Assembly: GCF_001442615.1 (NCBI RefSeq) | Contig: NZ_LMXN01000011.1 | Span: forward strand, 62,001 to 126,000 | Source: Algoriphagus resistens | Lineage (GTDB): Bacteria > Bacteroidota > Bacteroidia > Cytophagales > Cyclobacteriaceae | Direction of reading: 5' to 3' | DNA: 64,000 nucleotides | Part shown: positions 55,039-61,970 of the stretch, piece by piece | Layout: every line of letters starts with the position of its first letter | Numbering within the stretch: the stretch's first letter is position 1 | Translations under genes and position numbers: made by a program | Notes under the pieces: generated by a model | Told to the model about the DNA's origin: nothing | Seen by the model: only the letters and a program-made list of their open reading frames with translations | The model's database searches: none

Positions 55039-56343
55039 ATGGGTTCAGTAATTATCACATCCATTGTAGCTTTTACGATAATCATCTTGCTACTGGTATT
55101 TATTCTCCTTTTTGCCCAGTCTAAGCTGGTCAATTCCGGGGATGTCAACATCATCATCAATGGTGACGAGAGCTCTCCAATCGTAACCTCAGCGGGAACC
55201 ACTCTCCTTTCTACGCTAGGAGGGCAAAAAATCTTCCTTCCTTCCGCTTGCGGTGGTGGCGGTACCTGCGCCATGTGTAAGTGCGTGGTCGAAGAAGGCG
55301 GGGGAGAAGTTCTTCCTACCGAAGTAGGCCACTTGAGCAGGGCTGAGCAGCAAAGTAACGTCCGTCTGGCATGTCAGGTGAAGGTGAAAAATGACATGAA
55401 GATCCGGGTACCGGAAGAGATTTTCGGTATCAAGAAGTGGGAATGTGAAGTCATCTCCAACTACAACGTTTCTACTTTCATCAAGGAGTTTAAAGTTAAA
55501 CTTCCTGAAGGCGAGACGCTTGACTTCGAAGCAGGTGGATATATCCAAATCGATGTGCCTGTGATCACAGTGAACTTCAAGGGAATGGATATCACTCCTC
55601 ATCCTGATCTAGGTCACCCTGCTGACGTGTATCAAAGTGACTGGGATAAATTCGGTCTTTGGGACTTGACGATGAAGAATGACGAGGAGCTGTTCAGAGC
55701 TTATTCCATGGCCAATCACCCAGCAGAAGGTAACATTGTGATGTTGACTATCCGTATTGCTACACCACCTTGGGATAGAGCCAATAACAAATGGATGGAT
55801 GTGAATCCAGGTGTTTGTTCTTCGTATGTGTTCTCCAGAGTCCCTGGTGATAAAGTGACTATCTCCGGGCCATATGGTGAATTCCATATCAATCCTACAC
55901 AGCGTGAGATGATTTATATCGGTGGTGGTGCAGGTATGGCTCCATTGAGAGCACAGATTTTCCACCTTTTCCATACAGAGAAGACCAGTAGAAAAGTTTC
56001 CTACTGGTATGGCGGTAGATCTAAGAAAGAGCTTTTCTACACTCCACAGTTTAGAGATATCGAAAAAGAATTCCCGAATTTCCAATTCAATATTGGATTG
56101 TCTGAACCACTTCCGGAGGATAACTGGAAGATCAAGAAGTCACTGGATGACAAAGAAGGTGACGGATATGTTGGATTCATTCACCAAGTATTGTATGACA
56201 ATTATCTGAAAGATCACCCAGAGCCGGATGAGGTAGAATACTACCTGTGTGGCCCGCCTTTGATGAACTCAGCAGTTTTGAAGCTGCTAGATGATCTGGG
56301 AATTCCTCAGGAAAATATCCGATTTGATGACTTCGGAGGTTAA
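55039..56343 (+). CDS. nqrF: Na+-translocating NADH:quinone reductase subunit F
   Basis: 434 residues: one N-terminal helix, 2Fe-2S ferredoxin domain with [13 protein letters not shown] and a fourth Cys in [12 protein letters not shown]-binding domain with RAYSMANHP, and an NADH-binding domain with [13 protein letters not shown] and [10 protein letters not shown]. Entry point of electrons from NADH into the Na+ pump. nqrA-E are not in this window; the gene sits between accD and an arginase-fold gene with its own promoter and terminator. Confidence 0.97.
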   Translation: MGSVIITSIVAFTIIILLLVFILLFAQSKLVNSGDVNIIINGDESSPIVTSAGTTLLSTLGGQKIFLPSACGGGGTCAMCKCVVEEGGGEVLPTEVGHLSRAEQQSNVRLACQVKVKNDMKIRVPEEIFGIKKWECEVISNYNVSTFIKEFKVKLPEGETLDFEAGGYIQIDVPVITVNFKGMDITPHPDLGHPADVYQSDWDKFGLWDLTMKNDEELFRAYSMANHPAEGNIVMLTIRIATPPWDRANNKWMDVNPGVCSSYVFSRVPGDKVTISGPYGEFHINPTQREMIYIGGGAGMAPLRAQIFHLFHTEKTSRKVSYWYGGRSKKELFYTPQFRDIEKEFPNFQFNIGLSEPLPEDNWKIKKSLDDKEGDGYVGFIHQVLYDNYLKDHPEPDEVEYYLCGPPLMNSAVLKLLDDLGIPQENIRFDDFGG

Positions 56344-56352
56344 TTGAAAACA

Positions 56353-56380
56353 AAAGATCCCGCTCAGGCGGGATTTTTTG
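56353..56380 (+). terminator. Terminator of nqrF
   Basis: ATCCCGC, loop TCAG, GCGGGAT and a T run. Perfect 7-bp GC-rich stem. Confidence 0.95.
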
Positions 56381-56596
56381 TTTAACCCGAATTCTATTTT
56401 AGGATCTGTACTGAGATCCGAAAAGTCAAAATAAATCAAACACTTAGCGAATGAGGCATAGCACAGCTCTGGTGAATGGGTTAAATGAAGCGAAGCGATT
56501 GATTTTGCAATAGTTTTGAATCGTTGTAGGAAGTCTAATGCATATTTCGGGTTTAACCCCATTTTTGATTATTTTTACCAGAGACAATCACCCCTT

Positions 56597-57748
56597 ATGA
56601 ACATTCAATCTTACTTTGATCCTGTAGCCGAGTACCTTTGGCAGAAAAAATATCCTGACAATTCTTTTTTCAAGCAAATCCACTTTTTCGGAGAGGAATT
56701 TCCAGACCTCAAAGGAGTACAGATTGCCCTTGTAGGGATCCGGGAAAACCGGGGTCTTGCTAAAATTGAAAGTGCCGATCGGGGAAGCAGCGAAATCAGA
56801 GAGAAGCTATACGATCTCAAGAAAGGCTTTGGAGCCTATAGGGTAGCTGATTTGGGAGATTTGATTTCCGGAGAAAAATTAAGTGATACTTACCAGAGGA
56901 TGCAGGAAGTGGGCGATTTTTTGATGAAACATCAGATACTTCCGATATACTTCGGAGGGTCCCACGATCTGGACTACGGGCAGTACCTGTCTTACCAGAA
57001 AATGAAGAAGCTGGTCAGTCTTTTGACCGTCGATGCCAAATTGGACATGGAAGAAGATGGGCCACTAGCAGATCAGCATACTCAGGAAATCATCCTTCAT
57101 CAGCCTAATTTTCTCTTTTCTTCTGCGCATCTGGCATATCAGAGTTTTCTGGTAGACCCGTCTTTGATCAACGTGATAGAAAAGTTGTATTTTGAACATA
57201 TACGCTTGGGAGAGTTGAGAAATGAGTTCAAAGAAGTGGAGCCGTTGATACGCAATGCAGATTTGTTAAGCTTCGATTTGTGTGCAATTCAGTCAGCGGA
57301 TGCTCCAGGTGCAGTGAATGCAGAGCCCTTTGGATTGACAGCCGAGGAGGCCTGCCAGATCTGCTGGTTTGCCGGGACCAATGAGAAGTTGAGTTCTATA
57401 GGAATTTATGGGTATGAACCCTATTATGATGATGCGGCCAATAAGACGGCGAAGGTAGTTTCCGTGATGATCTGGTATTTCTTGGAAGGATTTTATTCCC
57501 GTAAAGACAGTCTTTCTTTCAAAAGCAGTGATTATACCAAGTACACTGTTTCATTGGACACCAAACCGAATACACTTGTTTTTTATAAAAGCAAAAGAAG
57601 CGGCAAATGGTGGATGGAGATTCCCCACAATGAAACAGAGAAATTTGATCGGGTTAGTACAGTGCCTTGCAGTTATGCGGACTATCAGATGGCTCAAAAA
57701 GGGGAAATTCCTGAGCGCTGGATCAATGCTCAAATCAAGTTGCTTTAG
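56597..57748 (+). CDS. Arginase/formimidoylglutamase-fold protein with altered metal ligands
   Basis: 383 residues from the ATG at 56597 (MNIQSYFDPVAEYL). The ureohydrolase scaffold is recognisable: FGGSHDLDYGQYLSY (120-133, His123 kept), LTVDAKLDMEEDG (144-155) and LLSFDLCAIQSADAPG (224-238). Active enzymes have DAHxD and DxD in the last two; here His is replaced by Lys148 and the second Asp by Cys229, so at least two of the six Mn ligands are missing. A catalytic role as arginase or formimidoylglutamase is doubtful. Overlaps the next gene by one base, so it belongs to the same unit as the b5-like and kinase genes. Confidence 0.8.
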   Translation: MNIQSYFDPVAEYLWQKKYPDNSFFKQIHFFGEEFPDLKGVQIALVGIRENRGLAKIESADRGSSEIREKLYDLKKGFGAYRVADLGDLISGEKLSDTYQRMQEVGDFLMKHQILPIYFGGSHDLDYGQYLSYQKMKKLVSLLTVDAKLDMEEDGPLADQHTQEIILHQPNFLFSSAHLAYQSFLVDPSLINVIEKLYFEHIRLGELRNEFKEVEPLIRNADLLSFDLCAIQSADAPGAVNAEPFGLTAEEACQICWFAGTNEKLSSIGIYGYEPYYDDAANKTAKVVSVMIWYFLEGFYSRKDSLSFKSSDYTKYTVSLDTKPNTLVFYKSKRSGKWWMEIPHNETEKFDRVSTVPCSYADYQMAQKGEIPERWINAQIKLL

Positions 57749-57975
57749 TGAAGACCTATACCAAGCAGCAACTTGCTCTGCGCAATGGTCAGGATAAGCC
57801 CGAAATATGGGTCGCTTACCTAGGGGTAATTTATGATGTAAGTAGTTCCAAACTTTGGAAAAAGGGGATGCACTATGAGCATTGGGCTGGTCAGGATCTT
57901 ACTGAAGAGCTACCTGATGCTCCTCACACAGAGAAAGTATTTGAAAAATTTCAAGCCATTGGGCAATTAGCATAG
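57748..57975 (+). CDS. Small cytochrome-b5-like heme/steroid-binding protein
   Basis: 75 residues starting at a GTG that overlaps the previous stop by one base. The pattern TKQQLALRNGQDKPEIWVAY, then GVIYDVSSSKLWKKGMHYEHWAGQDLTEEL, matches the cytochrome b5-like heme/steroid-binding family (short, single-domain version). His pairs are present in HYEHWAG and PHTEK. No signal peptide. Followed without a gap by the kinase gene. Confidence 0.8.
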   Translation: MKTYTKQQLALRNGQDKPEIWVAYLGVIYDVSSSKLWKKGMHYEHWAGQDLTEELPDAPHTEKVFEKFQAIGQLA

Positions 57976-58830
57976 ATGATTTTAATCGCAGATAGTGGGT
58001 CTAGTAAAACTGACTGGAGAGTTATTCATTCAGATCGCAGGATAAGTCAGCACCGCGGTATTGGGTTTAATCCCTATTACCAGACTTCTGAGGAAATGGC
58101 GATTCAGATGCAGGATGACGTCCTGATTAACTTGGCCAGTGAAATAGAAGAAGTATTTTTCTATGGTGCAGGGTGCTCCTCTCCTGATAGAAAGCATGAG
58201 GTCTCATCTGCTCTTCAGACTGTTTTTCCAAAAGCTATAATCACAGTTGATCATGATCTCACTGCAGCGGCCAAGTCCACCTGTGGTCACCAGCCGGGAA
58301 TTGCCTGTATTTTGGGCACCGGATCAAATAGTTGTGATTATGATGGAAAGGTAATTATAGACACCCGCCCTGCTCCGGGTTATATTTTCGGAGATGAGGG
58401 AGGTGGAGGCTATGTGGGCAGAAAGCTTTTGAAAGATTTTATCAATGATGAAATGCCTGAGGAGATCAAAAAAGAGCTGATTGAAAGTTTTCATCTCACT
58501 GCTATTTCCATCCAGGAGCATGTGTATCAGAAACCTTTTCCGAATCGGTACATGGCCAGCTTCTGTAGATTTATCACCGAGCACAAATCCGTTCCTTATT
58601 GCTATATGCTCTACTACAATTCCTTTCAGGAGTTCTTCAAGCAGCATGTGATGAAATACAAGGATTACACGGAGAAGCCTGTGAATTTCGTGGGCTCTAT
58701 CGCATATTACAACAGTGATATCCTTCGCAAAGCTGCCTCAGATGTGCAGATTAATGTAAATCTAATAATTGAAAGCCCGATTGCAGGCTTGACACTTTAC
58801 CACAAAGAAGAATTAGAGAATAGAGCCTGA
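57976..58830 (+). CDS. BadF/BadG-type sugar kinase, probable MurNAc kinase
   Basis: 284 residues, ASKHA fold. Phosphate loop MILIADSGSSKTDWRV, second loop CILGTGSNSCDYDG, and GDEGGGGYVGRKLL; the closing segment is VGSIAYYNSDILRKAA. In Bacteroidota this family phosphorylates amino sugars. With murQ next door the likely substrate is N-acetylmuramic acid (the MurK role described for Tannerella forsythia); GlcNAc is the alternative. Start codon directly abuts the previous stop. Confidence 0.85.
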   Translation: MILIADSGSSKTDWRVIHSDRRISQHRGIGFNPYYQTSEEMAIQMQDDVLINLASEIEEVFFYGAGCSSPDRKHEVSSALQTVFPKAIITVDHDLTAAAKSTCGHQPGIACILGTGSNSCDYDGKVIIDTRPAPGYIFGDEGGGGYVGRKLLKDFINDEMPEEIKKELIESFHLTAISIQEHVYQKPFPNRYMASFCRFITEHKSVPYCYMLYYNSFQEFFKQHVMKYKDYTEKPVNFVGSIAYYNSDILRKAASDVQINVNLIIESPIAGLTLYHKEELENRA

Positions 58831-58911
58831 TCCCGTGCCTACTGGATCACACTGGGATGATTACAAATCCTGCGAGATTCCATATGGCCTTTAAAAGTCA
58901 AATTGTAATCA
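58831..58911 (+). repeat. Orphan leader element, copy E
   Basis: Begins right after the kinase stop codon. GATGATTACAAATCCTGC, then GAGATTCCATATGGCC (as in copy D) and the tail TTTAAAAGTCAAATTGTAAT, which is close to that of copy B. Where the other copies have the start codon this one has ATA and stop codons follow, so no gene is led by it; murQ starts 161 bases further on. Confidence 0.55.
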
Positions 58912-59008
58912 TATAAATTAAAAAGCCGCCGTTCGTATCATCACGGATGGCAAGTGTTATATCCAAATTTCGGTTTGTGGGACGCAAACCTAGGCAAAGC
59001 AGAAAACA

Positions 59009-59071
59009 GAGCATGATCAGCATCTGTTAGCAGACAGGTGCAAGATACCGTGACCTTTAAAAAATTACACA
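59009..59071 (+). repeat. Divergent leader element, copy F, before murQ
   Basis: GAGCATGATCAGCATCTG ... CAGACAGGTGCAAGATACC, then GTGACCTTTAAAAAATTAC and the murQ ATG. It shares the order GAGCATG / ACAGG / GATxCC / GACC / A-rich tail with copies A and D, but similarity is low. Confidence 0.4.
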
Positions 59072-59884
59072 ATGAAAGTAACTGAAAGTACCTCCCATTA
59101 TGACAATTTGGAGCAAATGAATTTGTTGGATTTGCTCTATAATATCAATAAGGAAGATAAGAAAGTACCGCTTGCTGTAGAAAAGGTGATTCCGAAAATC
59201 AGTGAATTGGTAGACCATATCGTACCACGGATGGAAAAAGGAGGTAGACTGATTTATATCGGGGCTGGCACCAGCGGCAGGCTTGGCGTATTGGATGCTT
59301 CCGAATGCCCACCTACGTATGGAGTTCCATTCGATATGGTCTTAGGGCTTATAGCAGGAGGGGATAAAGCGATCAGAAAGGCTGTGGAGAATGCCGAAGA
59401 TGATCCTGATCAGGCATGGAAGGATATTTTGGAATATGGATTCAATGATCAGGATACCGTTATCGGGATTGCAGCATCCGGAACCACTCCTTATGTCATC
59501 GGAGGGGTTAAAACTGCGAGAGCAAATGGACTTTTAACTGGAAGCATTACCTGTAATCCAGACTCTCCACTTTCAAAGGAAGTGGCTCATCCAATAGAAG
59601 CAGTAGTTGGGCCTGAGTTTATCACGGGAAGTACACGAATGAAATCCGGCACAGCGCAGAAGCTTATCCTCAATATGATATCCACCACTGTGATGATCAA
59701 ACTTGGAAAGGTGAAAGGTAATAAAATGGTAGATATGCAGCTTTCGAATGCCAAGTTGGTGCAGCGTGGTACCAAGATGATTATGGAGGCTACGGGGCTT
59801 GATGCGGAGAAAGCCAAAGGGCTTTTGCTTAGTGAAGGATCTGTTCGAAAAGCCACCGAATATTTTTATAAAAACCAAAAGTAA
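59072..59884 (+). CDS. murQ: N-acetylmuramic acid 6-phosphate etherase
   Basis: 270 residues, SIS fold: LIYIGAGTSGRLGVLDASECPPTYG, IAASGTTPYVIGG and the family mark GPEFITGSTRMKSGTAQKL. Cleaves the lactyl ether of MurNAc-6-P to GlcNAc-6-P and D-lactate during peptidoglycan recycling or scavenging. About 30 residues shorter than the E. coli enzyme at the C-terminus. Pairs with the kinase gene upstream. Confidence 0.96.
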   Translation: MKVTESTSHYDNLEQMNLLDLLYNINKEDKKVPLAVEKVIPKISELVDHIVPRMEKGGRLIYIGAGTSGRLGVLDASECPPTYGVPFDMVLGLIAGGDKAIRKAVENAEDDPDQAWKDILEYGFNDQDTVIGIAASGTTPYVIGGVKTARANGLLTGSITCNPDSPLSKEVAHPIEAVVGPEFITGSTRMKSGTAQKLILNMISTTVMIKLGKVKGNKMVDMQLSNAKLVQRGTKMIMEATGLDAEKAKGLLLSEGSVRKATEYFYKNQK

Positions 59885-59935
59885 GCTTCCCGGAAAATTA
59901 TTTGAGGAGATGATTAGAAATATCTAGATAGAACG

Positions 59936-59943
59936 TATCTTTG
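59936..59943 (+). promoter_or_regulatory. -7 promoter element of the pseudouridine synthase gene
   Basis: TATCTTTGCAG, close to the ideal TAnnTTTG. Predicted start near 59950, right at the foot of the first leader hairpin. Confidence 0.65.
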
Positions 59944-59950
59944 CAGCCCG

Positions 59951-60008
59951 ATTAAGCGATTGGTTTTCAATTGCTTAATTGTCAACAATCAATCCAGCAG
60001 TGATGCTG
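59951..60008 (+). promoter_or_regulatory. Two-hairpin leader
   Basis: Hairpin 1: ATTAAGCGATTG, loop GTTTT, CAATTGCTTAAT (12 pairs including one G-U). Hairpin 2: CAGCA, loop GTGA, TGCTG (59995-60008), ending seven bases before the ATG. The leader is only about 65 bases, so nearly all of it is folded; autoregulation by the RNA-modifying enzyme is possible but unproven. Confidence 0.5.
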
Positions 60009-60015
60009 CAATTCT

Positions 60016-61344
60016 ATGAAAGATAACAATCCAAAAAAGCCGTTTTTCGGCGAAGGGAAAAAAGATTCCAAACCTTCCAATTCAGGACAAAGAGGAGGGT
60101 ATAAAGGGAAATCAGAGGGATTTAATAAATCCAAAGATTCAGGTTTTTCTAAATCTGGCGCAGGAAAGAAGCCTTTCAGCAAAAGCGACGATGACTTTTC
60201 TGATTTCAACAAAAAATCAAGATCCAACAAAAAGGAAGGCTTCAAAACGCTAGGAGAAAAGAAATTCGGTTCTAAATCTAATTTTGGAGCCAAGAAAGAG
60301 CAAGGTTCTGACTATTCAGAAAAGAAGGATTTCGGTACTGGAAAGAAACAGTTTTTTGCTAAGAAGGAAGAATCTGAAGGGCCTAAACCCTACAAGAAAG
60401 AGTTTAAAACAAGTAAACCCGAGTCCTCAGACAAGCCAGGTGGACTTATTTACAAAGGACGTGGTAGGGATCAAAAGCCGGTTTTTGCGGAAGGAAGACC
60501 CACTTACAAGTCTGATAAGAAAGAAACAAGAGGTTTCGGTAAAAAGCGTTTTGTGGATCAGGACACGAACGTAGAAAGACCGGATTATAACTTCGAGAGC
60601 CTGCCTCAAAAGAAGAAAAAGCAGGAGAATGAAGAGCATCTTATCCGTCTGAATAAATACATCGCCAATTCAGGTATTTGCAGCAGAAGGGAAGCTGATT
60701 CACTTATCAGTCAAGGTTTGGTTACCCTGAACGGAGAGGTTTGTACAGAGCTTGGCCGCAAAGTAAAGAAAACCGACCGTGTAGTATATCAGGGTAGAAA
60801 AATCAATCCTGAGAAGCCGGTTTACGTCTTGCTGAATAAACCAAAAGACTTCATCACTACCACTGATGATCCTATGGATCGTAAAACAGTTATGAATCTT
60901 GTTGGGAATGCCTGTGAAGAGCGGATATTCCCAGTAGGACGATTGGATAGGAATACCACCGGGTTATTGTTGTTTACCAATGACGGTGAATTGGCTGCTA
61001 AACTTTCTCACCCTTCCAATGAAATCAAGAAGATCTATCAGGTGACCCTGGATAAACCCCTTACCAAGAAAGATGAAGAAGCTATCATCGAAGGCTTGAC
61101 CTTGGAGGATGGAAAAGCTGATGTAGATGATATGCAGGTCTTGTCCTTGGATAGAACTATCCTAGGTCTGGAGATTCACATAGGAAGAAACAGGATTGTC
61201 CGTAGAATCTTCGCTCATCTGGGCTATGATGTGACCGCACTTGACCGTGTGGTCTTTGCAGGATTGGACAAAAAAGATCTGAAACGGGGGCATTATAGAT
61301 TCCTCTCAGAGCAGGAAGTGATCCGCTTGAAGTTCTTTGTATAA
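60016..61344 (+). CDS. RsuA/RluB-family pseudouridine synthase with long disordered N-terminal tail
   Basis: 442 residues. The first 205 are low-complexity (Lys, Ser, Gly, Phe; many KKPF/KKEF-like repeats). Then S4 domain (LIRLNKYIANSGICSRREADSLI) and the catalytic domain with GRLDRNTTGLLLFTNDGELA, Asp being the catalytic residue, and IGRNRIVRRIFAHLGYDV. Family members isomerise uridines in 23S or 16S rRNA; RluB-type is most likely but the exact site cannot be read. Basic tails of this kind are frequent in Bacteroidota homologues. Ends at a terminator. Confidence 0.93.
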   Translation: MKDNNPKKPFFGEGKKDSKPSNSGQRGGYKGKSEGFNKSKDSGFSKSGAGKKPFSKSDDDFSDFNKKSRSNKKEGFKTLGEKKFGSKSNFGAKKEQGSDYSEKKDFGTGKKQFFAKKEESEGPKPYKKEFKTSKPESSDKPGGLIYKGRGRDQKPVFAEGRPTYKSDKKETRGFGKKRFVDQDTNVERPDYNFESLPQKKKKQENEEHLIRLNKYIANSGICSRREADSLISQGLVTLNGEVCTELGRKVKKTDRVVYQGRKINPEKPVYVLLNKPKDFITTTDDPMDRKTVMNLVGNACEERIFPVGRLDRNTTGLLLFTNDGELAAKLSHPSNEIKKIYQVTLDKPLTKKDEEAIIEGLTLEDGKADVDDMQVLSLDRTILGLEIHIGRNRIVRRIFAHLGYDVTALDRVVFAGLDKKDLKRGHYRFLSEQEVIRLKFFV

Positions 61345-61349
61345 GCATT

Positions 61350-61376
61350 AAAAGCTCCTGAATCGGGAGCTTTTTT
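61350..61376 (+). terminator. Terminator of the pseudouridine synthase gene
   Basis: AAAAGCTCC, short loop, GGAGCTTTTTT. Clear stem and T run. Confidence 0.93.
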
Positions 61377-61970
61377 CATTTAATGCCATATGCTTGCTTC
61401 TCCAGAAGCGCAAATGAAACAGAGCTGACACCAAATGTATAAAGATTTAGGGTAGGACAAGGTGTTAAGAAATCTTCAAGGCTGAGTCTGCCTATGCGCT
61501 GGGAAAGTTTCATTTTATTCACTTTATTGCATAAGTCTTTTAGTTAATGAAATCCAAAATCCCGAGGTCATGACCCCGAGAGCAGCGATTCGGGGATAAG
61601 CAATTCGGGAGCTGTCATTTACCGAACTTTTATAGCATCCATCCGGGCTTAAATCCGGAAGACAAATCCTAAGTCTATAGTGAAAAGTCAAGGTATTAGG
61701 ATAGCACGGGTCTTGAAGAAGTGTTCCTGAGGTGTGACTATCTGGGATACTTTGATGTACAGACAAAAATATTAGTCGTCATAGAAAGCGGGAAATTTTG
61801 GCGATTATCTGCCTAGGGATATCTGAATATCCGCTATAAAATGGGGACAGTAAATAAGCTACAGCCAATAAGTGCAACTCACAATGGAAGCAGCCATAGA
61901 TAAGACACCATACTCTTTGTATAAGAATTAAATATTTTTCATATCGGATTTAACTGTTAAAATTAAAATT
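61377..61970. other. Long non-coding stretch
   Basis: 594 bases with no convincing gene; an 80-codon frame on the minus strand (61524-61766) has no recognisable features. Small palindromes are present: GGTCATGACC (near 61567), repeated CGATTCGGGGATAAGCAATTCGGG-like words near 61590 (GATTCGGG / AATTCGGG), and ATCCGGGCTTAAATCCGG (near 61640). The upstream box of the next gene may be TACTCTTTG near 61911. Could hold a small RNA or a decayed gene. Confidence 0.4.

Noticed and set aside
61524-61766. 80-codon minus-strand frame in the long gap
   Set aside because: No start context, no recognisable motif, irregular composition; kept only as a note in the intergenic entry.
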